This document shows positions 35,446 through 45,142 of a DNA stretch of 64,000 nucleotides, piece after piece; within the stretch, counting starts at the first letter, position 1, and every line of letters starts with the position of its first letter. The translations under genes were made by a program, and so were the position numbers. Source of the DNA: Mycobacteroides chelonae. Its GTDB lineage: Bacteria > Actinomycetota > Actinomycetes > Mycobacteriales > Mycobacteriaceae. The notes below the pieces were generated by a model. That model did no database searches, was not told the DNA's origin, and saw only the letters and a program-made list of their open reading frames with translations. Where the stretch lies: contig JACHLF010000001.1 of the NCBI GenBank assembly GCA_014204435.1, positions 124,001 to 188,000 of the forward strand, given 5' to 3'.

Positions 35446-35907
35446 ATGACGCACATCCATCACGTGTCCTCCGCGAAGGTGCCCATGGCGTACGCCTTCG
35501 ACTACATCAGTGATGCGCACCACCTGGCCGACTGGATGTTCGGGATCGAACACGTCCATTTCGTCAATGACGTGCCACGGGGGATGGGTGCCAAGTACGA
35601 CATCGCGATCAACCTCGGCGCCACACTCCGGTCGACGATCGAGGTGACCGGATGGGATCCCGACACTCTGTTCACCACCGAGTCGCGCTCCGGGATCGAC
35701 AATCAGATCGAATGTCGTTTCCGGCCCATTTCCGATGACGAGACCCAGCTGGAGTTCAACGTCGACTACCGGCTGCCCGGCGGGCTTGCCGGCCGAGCGC
35801 TGGGCAAGGTCATCTCGCCGTTCATCTCCCTGGCCATCACTCATTCGGACGAGAAGCTGCGCAAGATCCTCGAAGAGGGATACCGCCAGAAAGTCGCCTC
35901 ACGCTGA
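35446..35907 (+). CDS. SRPBCC-family protein
   Basis: A 153-residue protein of the polyketide cyclase/START-like fold (VPMAYAFDYISDAHHLADWM, later VTGWDPDTLFTTESRSG). Such proteins bind hydrophobic ligands. ATG 35446 with AGGGA upstream is the start. It lies between the Rv0485-like gene and mshA and is extra to the M. tuberculosis order. Confidence 0.82.
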   Translation: MTHIHHVSSAKVPMAYAFDYISDAHHLADWMFGIEHVHFVNDVPRGMGAKYDIAINLGATLRSTIEVTGWDPDTLFTTESRSGIDNQIECRFRPISDDETQLEFNVDYRLPGGLAGRALGKVISPFISLAITHSDEKLRKILEEGYRQKVASR

Positions 35908-35972
35908 CGCCCAAAGCCGCTGGTAGTAGTGCTGCCGGTCGACAGTCTGTGTGCAAGTGACAAGATGGCTGT

Positions 35973-37304
35973 GTGCTTAGTGGCGATGAGTTCGCGCGCC
36001 GGGCGGATGCGGCGCTGAAGCCGCGCCGCATCGCCGTCCTATCCGTACACACCTCGCCGCTGGCCCAGCCGGGTACCGGGGACGCCGGCGGCATGAATGT
36101 TTATGTGCTGCAAACGGCCCTTCAGCTGGCCCGTCGGGGCGTCGCCGTGGACATCTTCACCCGTGCCACCTCCTCGTCGGATGAACAGGTGGTGGCCGTG
36201 GCCGACGGCGTGACGGTACGCAACATCGTCGCCGGCCCGTTCGAGGGGCTGGACAAATACGACCTGCCGACGCAGCTGTGCGCATTCACCGCGGGAGTGT
36301 TGCGCGCCGAGGCGGTCCACGAGCCCGGCTACTACAACCTGGTTCACTCGCACTACTGGCTTTCCGGTCATGCGGGCTGGTTGGCGCGTGACCGCTGGGG
36401 GGTGCCGCTGGTGCATACCGCGCACACCCTGGCCGCGGTCAAGAATCAGACCCTTGCCGCGGGGGATCGCCCGGAGCCCGCGTTGCGCGCCGTGGGTGAA
36501 CAGCAGGTGGTGGACGAGGCCGACCGGCTCATTGTCAACACCAAAGACGAATCCGAGCAGTTGGTTTCGATACACAATGCCGACCCCGCGCGCATCGATA
36601 TCGTGCATCCCGGCGTGGATCTGGATGTGTTCACGCCGGGTGACAAGGCGGTTGCCCGTGCCGAATTCGGCCTGCGCGTCGATGAGCAGGTGGTCGCATT
36701 CGTCGGACGTATCCAGCCGCTGAAGGCGCCCGATCTGTTGGTCCGAGCCGCCGAGCGGCTGCCCGGGGTTCGCGTGCTGATCGTGGGCGGGCCGTCCGGC
36801 AGCGGTCTCGACGAGCCGACGGCGCTGCAGGATCTTGCGGTGGAGCTGGGAATCGCCGATCGGGTCACCTTCCTACCGCCACAGTCACGAGAAAGGTTGG
36901 CGCAGGTATATCGGGCGGCCGATATCGTTGCGGTACCTAGTCATTCGGAGTCCTTCGGGCTGGTGGCCATCGAGGCGCAGGCCTGCGGTACCCCCGTGGT
37001 GGCGGCCGCGGTGGGTGGTCTGCCCGTCGCGGTGGCCGATCAGCGTACCGGCTTGCTGGTTCCGTCGCATCGCACCGAGGACTGGGCCGGCGCCATAGGG
37101 AATTTGTTGGCGCGCACGGGGTCTAATCTCAGTCATGCCGCCGTCGGACATGCCGAGGGATTCTCGTGGTCCAGCACCGCTGAGTCATTGCTGGCGAGCT
37201 ATAGCCGGGCCATTTCCGATTACCGTGCACCGCAACGCCCTTGGGCGCAGCGGGCACCCCGTTCGCGATTCCGGCCGCGTAGGCTCTCGGGGTTGCGTCG
37301 ATGA
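35973..37304 (+). CDS. mshA: D-inositol-3-phosphate glycosyltransferase
   Basis: A 443-residue GT4 glycosyltransferase, the first enzyme of mycothiol synthesis; it joins GlcNAc from UDP-GlcNAc to inositol 3-phosphate. Visible motifs are [47 protein letters not shown] and the nucleotide-sugar site [20 protein letters not shown]. Start GTG 35973. Its stop overlaps the next gene (ATGA), as with Rv0486-Rv0487. Confidence 0.95.
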   Translation: MLSGDEFARRADAALKPRRIAVLSVHTSPLAQPGTGDAGGMNVYVLQTALQLARRGVAVDIFTRATSSSDEQVVAVADGVTVRNIVAGPFEGLDKYDLPTQLCAFTAGVLRAEAVHEPGYYNLVHSHYWLSGHAGWLARDRWGVPLVHTAHTLAAVKNQTLAAGDRPEPALRAVGEQQVVDEADRLIVNTKDESEQLVSIHNADPARIDIVHPGVDLDVFTPGDKAVARAEFGLRVDEQVVAFVGRIQPLKAPDLLVRAAERLPGVRVLIVGGPSGSGLDEPTALQDLAVELGIADRVTFLPPQSRERLAQVYRAADIVAVPSHSESFGLVAIEAQACGTPVVAAAVGGLPVAVADQRTGLLVPSHRTEDWAGAIGNLLARTGSNLSHAAVGHAEGFSWSSTAESLLASYSRAISDYRAPQRPWAQRAPRSRFRPRRLSGLRR

Positions 37305-37804
37305 CCACCGCCGAGCAGGCCTACGCCATCATCGTGAGGGCGCTCGTGGAGCGAGAGATCGTCTTCAGCGAGCATCACGGCCCCGACGGCAAGCCGGCGC
37401 TGATCGTGGAGCTGCCCGGCGAGCGTAAGCAGAAGATCACCACGATGCTCAGCCCGGGTGAGCACGCCGTCCGCATCGAGGTGTTCGTGTGTCGCCGGCC
37501 CGACGAGAACACCGAGGGCGTCTACCAGTACCTACTCAAGCGCAATCGCCGGTTGTATGCGGTCGCGTACACGATCGACAACACGGGCGACATCTACCTG
37601 GTGGGCCGCCTGCCGCTGCCCGCGATCACTCCCGATGAGGTCGACAGGTTGCTCGGGCAGGTGCTGGAGGCCGTCGACAACGACTTCAATGTCCTCTTGG
37701 AGTTGGGATTCAAGACGTCTATCCAGAAGGAATGGGCCTGGCGAACCTCGCGGGGAGAGTCGCTGAAGAATCTGGAGGCATTCGAGCACCTCATCGAGGA
37801 ATGA
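37301..37804 (+). CDS. YbjN-domain protein (Rv0487-like)
   Basis: A 167-residue cytosolic protein of the YbjN family, related to type III secretion chaperone folds. Conserved pieces are [20 protein letters not shown] and [20 protein letters not shown]. It is coupled to mshA by a four-base overlap, so a role linked to mycothiol is possible but not shown. Confidence 0.88.
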   Translation: MTTAEQAYAIIVRALVEREIVFSEHHGPDGKPALIVELPGERKQKITTMLSPGEHAVRIEVFVCRRPDENTEGVYQYLLKRNRRLYAVAYTIDNTGDIYLVGRLPLPAITPDEVDRLLGQVLEAVDNDFNVLLELGFKTSIQKEWAWRTSRGESLKNLEAFEHLIEE

Positions 37805-37860
37805 CCGGCCTGCCGGGGAACTCGGATGGGGATTAGACGCGGCGTGCAAGACTGTCGGTC

Positions 37861-39435
37861 GTGACGTTTCGAAGCCCGCTTCCCGACGTGTTCATTCCCG
37901 AGTGCTCTGTCTATGAGTACGTGTTCGGTGATACCGGCGGAGACGACAGTCGCCTCGCACTGATCGACGGGCTCTCCGGCGCGCAGACCACATTTGGTGA
38001 GCTGCGCGCTCAGGTCGACGCGACGGCGGCGGGCCTGGCCGAGCGCGGATTCGGCCTGGGTGACGTCGCGGCGATCTTCCTGCCCAACTGCGCGACCTTC
38101 GCCGTTGTGCTGCACGGCATCCTGCGGGCGGGAGGTACAGCGAGCACAGTCAACGTGCTGTACACCGCCGAGGAGCTCGCCAAGCAGCTCATCGACTCTA
38201 AGGCGCAGCTCGTCTTCACGGTCTCGCCGCTGCTGTCGCGTGCCCTGGAGGCCGTCGAGATCGCCGGGCTCGATGCTGCCAACGTGATCACCATCGACCC
38301 CGTGGAAGGACGGCTGTCGCTCGCCGATATCGCCCGGCCCGACCTTGCGCCGCCAGCGGTAACCTTTGACCCGGCAACGCATTTGGCGGTACTGCCGTAT
38401 TCCTCCGGAACCACCGGCAAGGCCAAGGGTGTGATGCTCACCCATCACAACCTGGTCGCCAACATCGCTCAGGCCAAGCATCTTTATGGCGTCGAACGCG
38501 GCGACCGGGTGCTGGCCGTTCTCCCGTTCTTCCACATCTACGGCCTGGTCGTGCTGCTGAATGTCCAGCTCAAGCTGGGCGCCGAGTTGGTGATCCTGCC
38601 GCGGTTCGAACTCGACACCTTTCTGGGTTCCATCGCCAACTACCGGGTGGACCACGTCTTCGTGGCCCCGCCGGTGGCTGTGGTGCTGGCCAAGCACCCC
38701 GATGTCGACAAGTACGACGTCTCCTGCCTGCGGTCGGTGTTCTCGGGCGCAGCCCCGCTCGACGAGCAGCTGGGCAACGCGGTTGCCGAACGCCTCAATT
38801 GCCGTGTCAGCCAGGGGTACGGCATGACCGAGCTCAGTCCCGTCAGTCACCTCATCCCTCCGGGCCGTCCCGATATCCCGCTGAACTCGGTGGGTATCCC
38901 GGTCCCGAACTCCGAGAACAAGATCATCGACACCGAGACCGGTGCGGAGATCGAGATTCCCGCCGAGGGTGAGAGTGCGCCCGGTGAGCTGCTGGTGCGT
39001 GGCCCCAATGTGATGGCCGGGTACCTCGGCAACGAAGAGGCCACCGCCGCGACGATCGAGCCCGACGGTTTCCTGCACACCGGCGATATCGCGGTGGTGC
39101 GTGCCGACGGGGTGGTGACGATCGTCGACCGGCTCAAGGAGCTGATCAAGTACAAGGGCTACCAGGTGCCGCCCGCCGAGTTGGAGGCGCTGCTGCTGAC
39201 CCACCCGGGCATCGGAGACGCCGCCGTCATCGGGGTGCCCGACCCGTCCAGTGGTGAGATCCCCAAGGCCTTCGTGGTGCGCACCGATCAGGACCTCACC
39301 GATGAGGCGGTGATGACCTTTGTCGAACAGAAGGTGGCGCCGCACAAGCGAATTCGACAGGTGGAGTTCATCGACGCGATTCCCAAGAGCGCGGCGGGCA
39401 AGATTCTGCGCAAGGAATTGCGTGCACGTATCTGA
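37861..39435 (+). CDS. FadD-type acyl-CoA ligase (4-coumarate-CoA ligase-like)
   Basis: A 524-residue adenylate-forming enzyme. The ATP loop YSSGTTGKAKGVMLTHHNLV is near 180-198. Then come PFFHIYGL, QGYGMTELSPV, the hinge HTGDIAVVRADGVVTIVDRL and the catalytic lysine in PKSAAGKILRKEL. The overall pattern is like 4-coumarate/medium-chain acyl-CoA ligases. Start GTG 37861. It should make an acyl-CoA from a carboxylic acid; the substrate is not clear. Confidence 0.88.
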   Translation: MTFRSPLPDVFIPECSVYEYVFGDTGGDDSRLALIDGLSGAQTTFGELRAQVDATAAGLAERGFGLGDVAAIFLPNCATFAVVLHGILRAGGTASTVNVLYTAEELAKQLIDSKAQLVFTVSPLLSRALEAVEIAGLDAANVITIDPVEGRLSLADIARPDLAPPAVTFDPATHLAVLPYSSGTTGKAKGVMLTHHNLVANIAQAKHLYGVERGDRVLAVLPFFHIYGLVVLLNVQLKLGAELVILPRFELDTFLGSIANYRVDHVFVAPPVAVVLAKHPDVDKYDVSCLRSVFSGAAPLDEQLGNAVAERLNCRVSQGYGMTELSPVSHLIPPGRPDIPLNSVGIPVPNSENKIIDTETGAEIEIPAEGESAPGELLVRGPNVMAGYLGNEEATAATIEPDGFLHTGDIAVVRADGVVTIVDRLKELIKYKGYQVPPAELEALLLTHPGIGDAAVIGVPDPSSGEIPKAFVVRTDQDLTDEAVMTFVEQKVAPHKRIRQVEFIDAIPKSAAGKILRKELRARI

Positions 39436-39486
39436 CACCCGGAAATCGGTAGCGGTTTGTCGTACCGCGGTGGCACGCTGGATCAC

Positions 39487-40041
39487 ATGGGGCATGTGTA
39501 CGAGGAGATCGACGACAAACTTGCTCACTGGCTGACCGAGCAGCCGGTGTTCTTCGTGGGTACCGCGCCGAGCGGCCCGGACGGGCACGTCAACGTCTCT
39601 CCGAAGGGTATGGCCGGAACATTCGCAGTGCACGGGCCGAAGCAGGTGGGCTACTTGGATTACTTCGGTAGCGGCGCGGAAACGATCGCGCATGTGCGCG
39701 ACAACGGGCGCATCGTCCTGATGTTCTGCTCATTCGACAAACGCTGTCGCATCATCCGGCTGCACGGCCGGGCGCGCGTCGTGCAGTTCAACGAACCCGA
39801 GTATCCGAAATTGCGGAACAACTTTTCCACGACCATGGAAAAGGGCACTCGCTCAATCATTTTGGTCGATGTGACGCGGGTGGCCGACTCGTGTGGGTAT
39901 TCGGTCCCGTTGATGGACTTCGTGGGGCATCGCGATGTGTACGAAAAGCACGTGGAGAAAGCCCCACCGGAAAAACTCACCTTCGAGAACGCGCTGGAGA
40001 AGAACGGCACGTCGATCGACGGCCTTCCCGCGATCCGATAG
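39487..40041 (+). CDS. Pyridoxamine 5'-phosphate oxidase-fold flavin protein
   Basis: A 184-residue protein of the split-barrel FMN-binding type. Visible are VFFVGTAPSGPDGHVNVSPK, LDYFGSGAETIAHVRDNGRI and RCRIIRLHGRARVV. These match the group of uncharacterised PNPOx-like proteins rather than true PdxH. ATG 39487 (MGHVYEEID) is preferred over the upstream ATG 39457. Confidence 0.85.
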   Translation: MGHVYEEIDDKLAHWLTEQPVFFVGTAPSGPDGHVNVSPKGMAGTFAVHGPKQVGYLDYFGSGAETIAHVRDNGRIVLMFCSFDKRCRIIRLHGRARVVQFNEPEYPKLRNNFSTTMEKGTRSIILVDVTRVADSCGYSVPLMDFVGHRDVYEKHVEKAPPEKLTFENALEKNGTSIDGLPAIR

Positions 40042-40187
40042 CCCCGGGGCCGTGCGGGACGAGGTCGTCACGTGGGACGACTAACCCGACATTGGGCTCG
40101 CTTCACCCTTGACAAGTGCTCAGGCGTGTCACACCCTTAGTTTACGTTTGCGTGTCATGCGTAAGCGACAAGCGAAGGGTGATGCCA

Positions 40188-41072
40188 ATGACGGCACCCG
40201 ACGCGGGAGCCTACCCGCGCCGACGTCCGAAGGTCAGTCACGGGGCGAGTGCGGTGGTGACCGGTGCAGGCAGCGGCATCGGCCGAGCCTTCGCCCAGAC
40301 GCTGGCCGCTCGCGGCGGTCGGGTCGTGTGCGCTGACATCGATCTGGCCCGGGCGCAGGAGACCGTCGACATCATCGGCGGCGGCAAAGCCCGCGCCGTG
40401 ACCTGTGACGTGACTTCGTACCAGCAAGTCAGCGAGCTCGCCGAGGTGTCCGAGAGCTGGCTGCGCCAGCCCGCGGACCTGGTGATCAACAATGCCGGGA
40501 TCGGCACTGGTGGGTCGCCGGTCGGCGCGATGTCGATGTCGGATTGGGAGAGCACCCTGGCCATCAACTTGTGGGGTGTCATCTACGGCTGCCAGGTCTT
40601 CACTCCACGGCTGCGTGAACAACGTTTCGGCGGAATCATCAACGTCGCCTCGGCGGCGAGCTTTGCCGCCGCCCCTTTCATGGCGGCGTACAACGTCAGC
40701 AAGGCCGGCGTGCTGGCGCTATCGGAAACGTTGGCCGCCGAGTTGAGCGGCTCGGGCGTGAAGGTTACGGTGCTGTGCCCGACGTTCGTCAAGACCAACA
40801 TTGTCAACGACGGCCGCATCAGCGGTTCGGCCAGTGGCCTGGCCGCTTCGGTGATGAAGTACACCGGCGTCTCGCCGGAGCGGATCGCGCGAGGCACCCT
40901 CGATGCCCATGACCGCGGCCGGTTCTATGTCGTCCCGCAGCTCGATGCCAAGCTGGTGTGGCATCTCAAACGGCACACTCCAAATCCCTATCGGTGGGGT
41001 GCCGGCCTGGTCGGTCGTCTAATGCCTGCCCCGGTCGACGCCGGGGAACTGCTCGGAGCGGACGTGCGGTGA
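40188..41072 (+). CDS. Short-chain dehydrogenase/reductase
   Basis: A 294-residue SDR: TGAGSGIG cofactor motif, VINNAGIGTGG, catalytic serine in VASAASFA and Tyr-x-x-x-Lys in YNVSKAG. The C-terminal part, about 40 residues longer than the core, is basic (HLKRHTPNPYRWG). AAGGG eight bases before ATG 40188 sets the start; ATG 40182 is possible. It overlaps the flavoprotein gene by GTGA, so both are made together. Confidence 0.88.
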   Translation: MTAPDAGAYPRRRPKVSHGASAVVTGAGSGIGRAFAQTLAARGGRVVCADIDLARAQETVDIIGGGKARAVTCDVTSYQQVSELAEVSESWLRQPADLVINNAGIGTGGSPVGAMSMSDWESTLAINLWGVIYGCQVFTPRLREQRFGGIINVASAASFAAAPFMAAYNVSKAGVLALSETLAAELSGSGVKVTVLCPTFVKTNIVNDGRISGSASGLAASVMKYTGVSPERIARGTLDAHDRGRFYVVPQLDAKLVWHLKRHTPNPYRWGAGLVGRLMPAPVDAGELLGADVR

Positions 41073-42136
41073 CGACGTACACGGATGTCGCGATCGTCGG
41101 GGCCGGTTTCACCGGGCTGAGTGTGGCCGCCGCGCTCACACACTCCGGTGTGCACAACTTCGTGGTGCTCGACCGCGCACCCGCGGCGGCCGAGACCTGG
41201 CGAGACGACACCGTCCGGTTGTTCGGCCTGGCCAAGCACCTGCGTTTCGGGCACGAGGCTGCGGCTCTGGCATTCGATGATGTCGAGCAGCGGTGGAGGA
41301 TCACCGTCGCGGGGGGAGAGGATCTGTCGGTCAGATCGGTGGTGCTGGCCGCCGGCTCTCGGGCAGAAGCAGACCCGACGGTTCCCGGTATCGAGGCCTA
41401 TACCGGGATTGTCGTGCGTGGCCAGGAGTTCAGGGACGTTGACCTGGCCGGTAAGCGGGTAGCTGTGGTCGGCAACGGCGCCGCCGCAGCTACCCTGCTT
41501 CCCGATATCGTGCTGGAAGCCTCTTCCGTCAAGCTCTTTCAGAGCTCGCCCGATTGGGTGCTGCCGCGCCGAGGCGGGAGAATCGGGCGGCTGTTGGAGA
41601 GCGTGCCGGTTGTTCGCGATGCGACCCGGCAGGCCTGGTTCGCAGGGCGCAGGCCGCAACGCGGCGGCATCTTGGAACTGTTGGCACGCAACAATCTGCG
41701 TCAGCACGTGGAGGACCCATGGACGCGCCGTCAGCTCACCCCGCTGCCGTTGACGGGGCGCCCCAACGTGGTGATCGCCGAACAGTTCTACACCGCGCTG
41801 CAGGCGCCGAACTGCAAACTCATCACCTGGCCCATCGCACGTTTCAGTCCCCAGGGCATCCGCAGCGCGGAGGGCATCGAACACCATTGCGATGTCATCG
41901 TTTTCGCGGCGGCGCCCGATGACGCGGGCGCATCACAGATTCCGGTGACCGGAGTCGGTGGCCGCCTGCTGCCGGAATCCTCCGATGTATCGGTCGCGGG
42001 TTTCCCCAACCTGTTCTTGGCCGACCCGCCTGCCCAGCAGCCGGGACGGGAAGCGATGCGGCAGGTGAGGGCGGGCCACCGGGTGGTGGGACGTCGGGTG
42101 CGCGCGGGTATGCACGTGAGAGACTGGCGCCCATGA
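41069..42136 (+). CDS. Shortened FAD-dependent monooxygenase-like protein
   Basis: A 355-residue flavoprotein related to the two larger monooxygenases at 49.8 and 51.4 kb. It has GAGFTGLS near the start and a second dinucleotide site, [11 protein letters not shown]. It goes from ETWRDDTVR straight to LRFGHEAAA. The roughly 45-residue FAD and substrate segment (NxYPG...) that relatives have there is missing. The fingerprint is also weak ([11 protein letters not shown]). It may be an altered or inactive enzyme. It overlaps the SDR before it and gpmA after it, both by four bases. Confidence 0.75.
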   Translation: MTTYTDVAIVGAGFTGLSVAAALTHSGVHNFVVLDRAPAAAETWRDDTVRLFGLAKHLRFGHEAAALAFDDVEQRWRITVAGGEDLSVRSVVLAAGSRAEADPTVPGIEAYTGIVVRGQEFRDVDLAGKRVAVVGNGAAAATLLPDIVLEASSVKLFQSSPDWVLPRRGGRIGRLLESVPVVRDATRQAWFAGRRPQRGGILELLARNNLRQHVEDPWTRRQLTPLPLTGRPNVVIAEQFYTALQAPNCKLITWPIARFSPQGIRSAEGIEHHCDVIVFAAAPDDAGASQIPVTGVGGRLLPESSDVSVAGFPNLFLADPPAQQPGREAMRQVRAGHRVVGRRVRAGMHVRDWRP

Positions 42137-42903
42137 GCGGCGAGACCTCCAGTCAGACAAACGGGGCCACCCTGATCCTGCTGCGCCACGGCGAGAGCCA
42201 GTGGAACGCCAAGAACCTGTTCACCGGCTGGGTCGACGTCGACCTGACCGAAAAGGGCAGGTCAGAGGCGCAGCGGGGTGGTGAGTTGCTCGCTCAGCAG
42301 GGGCTCCTGCCGGACATTCTCTTTACGTCGCTGCTGCGTCGCGCCATCAACACAGCGCACCTGGCCCTCGACACGGCCGACCGGCTGTGGATTCCGGTGG
42401 TCCGGGACTGGCGCCTCAACGAGCGTCACTACGGCGCGCTGCAGGGGCTGGACAAGACGGAAACCAAGGCCAAGTACGGCGAGGACCAGTTCATGGCCTG
42501 GCGCCGCAGCTATGACACTCCGCCGCCGCCCATCGAGCGGGGTAGCCACTACAGCCAGGACCAGGATCCCCGCTACGCCGATTTCGACGGGGGACCGCTC
42601 ACTGAATGCCTGGCCGACGTGGTGGCTCGGTTCGTGCCGTACTACGAAGAGGCTATTGTTCCCGAACTGCGCGCGGGCAAGACTGTTCTCGTTGCCGCTC
42701 ATGGCAATTCGCTGCGGGCCCTGGTGAAGTACCTCGACGGAATCTCCGACGAGGAGATCGTCGGCCTCAACATCCCCACCGGCATTCCGTTGCGGTACGA
42801 CCTCGACGAGAACCTCAAGCCGATCACCGCCGGGGGGGTCTACCTGGACCCGGAGGCCGCCGCCTCGGGAGCGGCGGCAGTAGCCAACCAGGGTGCGAAA
42901 TAA
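42133..42903 (+). CDS. gpmA: 2,3-bisphosphoglycerate-dependent phosphoglycerate mutase
   Basis: A 256-residue glycolytic enzyme that interconverts 3- and 2-phosphoglycerate. The phosphohistidine is in [20 protein letters not shown] and the second histidine in [15 protein letters not shown]. Its start codon overlaps the stop of the flavoprotein gene. It precedes senX3-regX3, as Rv0489 does in M. tuberculosis. Confidence 0.97.
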   Translation: MSGETSSQTNGATLILLRHGESQWNAKNLFTGWVDVDLTEKGRSEAQRGGELLAQQGLLPDILFTSLLRRAINTAHLALDTADRLWIPVVRDWRLNERHYGALQGLDKTETKAKYGEDQFMAWRRSYDTPPPPIERGSHYSQDQDPRYADFDGGPLTECLADVVARFVPYYEEAIVPELRAGKTVLVAAHGNSLRALVKYLDGISDEEIVGLNIPTGIPLRYDLDENLKPITAGGVYLDPEAAASGAAAVANQGAK

Positions 42904-43021
42904 CCTCACTGTGAGTCTGGCGCCACCAGAAGATCGCCAATCGGCGAATATTCGGTGAACTCACGCCTAACACCTGTGCCGGAATATGTGACTTGCTCGG
43001 CATTTGGCCGCACGCTGCTGG

Positions 43022-43034
43022 GGTGACGTTCACC
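43022..43034. promoter_or_regulatory. GGTGA-N3-TCACC palindrome before senX3
   Basis: A perfect inverted repeat lies 20 bases before the GTG start of senX3. It contains GTTCACC, the half-site known for PhoP of Streptomyces, to which RegX3 is related. A matching GGTGAAC is found at 42954-42960. Autoregulation by RegX3 is a fair inference. Confidence 0.5.
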
Positions 43035-43053
43035 GAATGCGTACGCTTTTCGC

Positions 43054-44358
43054 GTGACCGCCGCATCGGCCCTTCTCGTCGCGACCGCTGCGCTCGCGGC
43101 GCTTGCTGTGGGCGCGGCGCTGGGCGCGTGGTACATGCGTCGCTCATCGGCCCGCGGAAACACCCGGAAGGGCTCACAGGTAGCCCAGAGCGGCCTGACC
43201 GTCTCGCAGATGCTAGAGCGCATCGTCGCCATTTCACCGACCGGAATCGTGGTCGTCGACAAGCATCAGGATGTGGTCCTGGTCAACGCGCGCGCGGAGG
43301 AACTCGGTTTGGTGCGCGACCGTCAGCTCGACGAGCAGGCGTGGAACGCCGCGCAACGGACTCTGGTCTCCGGTGAGGACGTAGAAGTGGACCTGACCAC
43401 CAAGCCGAAGGCGCCGGGCCGTGTGGGGTTCTCCCTGCGCGGGCACGTGCGCCGGCTGTCCGACGCCGACACGCGCTGGGTGGTCATCTACGTCGACGAC
43501 GACTCCGAGCATGTCCGCATGGAGGCCACCCGCCGCGATTTCGTGGCCAACGTCAGCCATGAACTCAAGACCCCCGTCGGTGCGATGGGTGTGCTCGCCG
43601 AGGCGCTGCTGGAATCCTCCGACGACCCCGAGACGGTGCGACATTTCGGCGAGCAGGTGCTCGCGGAGTCGCGCCGCCTGGGCAACATGGTCACCGAACT
43701 CATCGCGCTCTCACGGCTGCAGGGCGCCGAAAAGCTGCCCGACCTGGAGGTCGTCGACGTCGATTTCGTGGTGTCCGAGGCGCTGACCCGGTCCAAGGTG
43801 GCCGCGGAGAATGCCGATATCGCGGTCACCACCGACGCGCCCAGCGGTTTCGAGGTACGCGGCGACCCCACGCTGCTCATCACCGCGATCAGCAATCTGG
43901 TGGCCAACGCGATCGCCTACTCCCCGCAGGGGTCGCCGGTCTCGATCAGCCGCCGCCGTCGCGGCGACAAGATCGAGATCGCGGTCACCGATCGTGGCAT
44001 CGGGATCGCCAAAGAACATCAGGAGCGCGTCTTCGAGCGGTTTTTCCGGGTAGACAAGGCGCGCTCTCGTGACACCGGCGGCACCGGGTTGGGACTGGCG
44101 ATCGTCAAGCACGTGGCGGCCAACCACAATGGCGTCATCAAGCTGTGGAGCCAGCCGGGCACCGGGTCGACGTTCACGCTGTCCCTGCCCGAGTACGAAG
44201 ACGACGCCGATGTCGATGACGGCACCGATGCAGACCCGCCGGCCGACCACGCCGCGCACCGCAAAGAAGCGGCCAACCAAGCTCCACCGCAAGTACCCCC
44301 CAGCCGCTTACGCGAAGAGCACAAAGCGACTACACGAGAGGAACATGTACGTCGATGA
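43054..44358 (+). CDS. senX3: Phosphate-sensing histidine kinase SenX3
   Basis: A 434-residue membrane sensor kinase. An N-terminal membrane segment ([20 protein letters not shown]) is followed by a PAS-like domain. The phosphoacceptor is His169 in [12 protein letters not shown], and the ATPase domain has N, G1 and G2 boxes ([32 protein letters not shown]). The C-terminus carries an acidic tail. Start GTG 43054. It overlaps regX3 by ATGA; the MIRU repeats that separate the pair in M. tuberculosis are not present. Confidence 0.96.
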   Translation: MTAASALLVATAALAALAVGAALGAWYMRRSSARGNTRKGSQVAQSGLTVSQMLERIVAISPTGIVVVDKHQDVVLVNARAEELGLVRDRQLDEQAWNAAQRTLVSGEDVEVDLTTKPKAPGRVGFSLRGHVRRLSDADTRWVVIYVDDDSEHVRMEATRRDFVANVSHELKTPVGAMGVLAEALLESSDDPETVRHFGEQVLAESRRLGNMVTELIALSRLQGAEKLPDLEVVDVDFVVSEALTRSKVAAENADIAVTTDAPSGFEVRGDPTLLITAISNLVANAIAYSPQGSPVSISRRRRGDKIEIAVTDRGIGIAKEHQERVFERFFRVDKARSRDTGGTGLGLAIVKHVAANHNGVIKLWSQPGTGSTFTLSLPEYEDDADVDDGTDADPPADHAAHRKEAANQAPPQVPPSRLREEHKATTREEHVRR

Positions 44359-45041
44359 CCAGTGTCTTGATTGTTGAGGACGAAGACTCGCTGGCAGATC
44401 CGCTGGCCTTCCTGCTGCGCAAGGAGGGTTTCGAGGCGACCATCGTGAACGACGGCCCCTCGGCGCTCGCCGAGTTCGAGCGCGCGGGCGCCGACATCGT
44501 GCTGTTGGACCTCATGCTGCCCGGTATGAGCGGTACCGACGTCTGTAAGCAGCTGCGCGCCAAGTCCAGCGTTCCGGTGATCATGGTGACCGCACGCGAT
44601 AGCGAGATCGACAAGGTCGTCGGTCTGGAGCTGGGTGCCGACGACTACGTGACCAAGCCGTACTCGGCACGCGAGCTCATCGCCCGCATCCGCGCGGTGT
44701 TGCGCCGCGGCTCGGATTCCGAAGAGACTGCCGCCGGTGACGGGGTGCTGGAGGCCGGGCCGGTGCGTATGGATGTGGACCGGCACACTGTATCGGTGAA
44801 CGGGGAGGCGATCACCCTGCCGCTCAAGGAGTTCGACCTTCTCGAATACTTGATCCGCAACAGTGGACGGGTGCTGACCCGCGGCCAGTTGATCGACCGG
44901 GTCTGGGGTGCTGACTACGTGGGTGACACCAAGACCCTCGATGTACACGTCAAGCGGTTGCGGTCCAAGATCGAGTCCGATCCCGCCAACCCGGTGCACC
45001 TGGTCACGGTGCGCGGCCTCGGTTACAAACTGGAAGGCTGA
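44355..45041 (+). CDS. regX3: Response regulator RegX3
   Basis: A 228-residue OmpR/PhoB-type regulator. The receiver has acidic residues EDED near the start, phospho-acceptor Asp52 in LLDLMLPG, Thr in MVTARD and Lys in VTKPYSA. The winged-helix domain fills about 130-228 ([28 protein letters not shown]). It works with SenX3 in phosphate starvation control. Confidence 0.97.
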   Translation: MTSVLIVEDEDSLADPLAFLLRKEGFEATIVNDGPSALAEFERAGADIVLLDLMLPGMSGTDVCKQLRAKSSVPVIMVTARDSEIDKVVGLELGADDYVTKPYSARELIARIRAVLRRGSDSEETAAGDGVLEAGPVRMDVDRHTVSVNGEAITLPLKEFDLLEYLIRNSGRVLTRGQLIDRVWGADYVGDTKTLDVHVKRLRSKIESDPANPVHLVTVRGLGYKLEG

Positions 45042-45142
45042 GTCCGATCGCACAGGTGCGCTAGCGCGGGCGTTTAGACTCGGACGGCAATGTGAACGCG
45101 CGCATCCGCGGGCGTGTCCGGTCCGTTCGGTCAGAAACGTCG

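Noticed and set aside
33913-35844. 643-codon minus-strand open frame across the ROK and SRPBCC genes
   Set aside because: Both plus-strand genes are clear family members; this frame shows only mirror composition and no motif.
37594-39693. 699-codon minus-strand open frame opposite the FadD-type ligase
   Set aside because: It is a shadow of the ligase, with histidine- and arginine-rich low-complexity translation.
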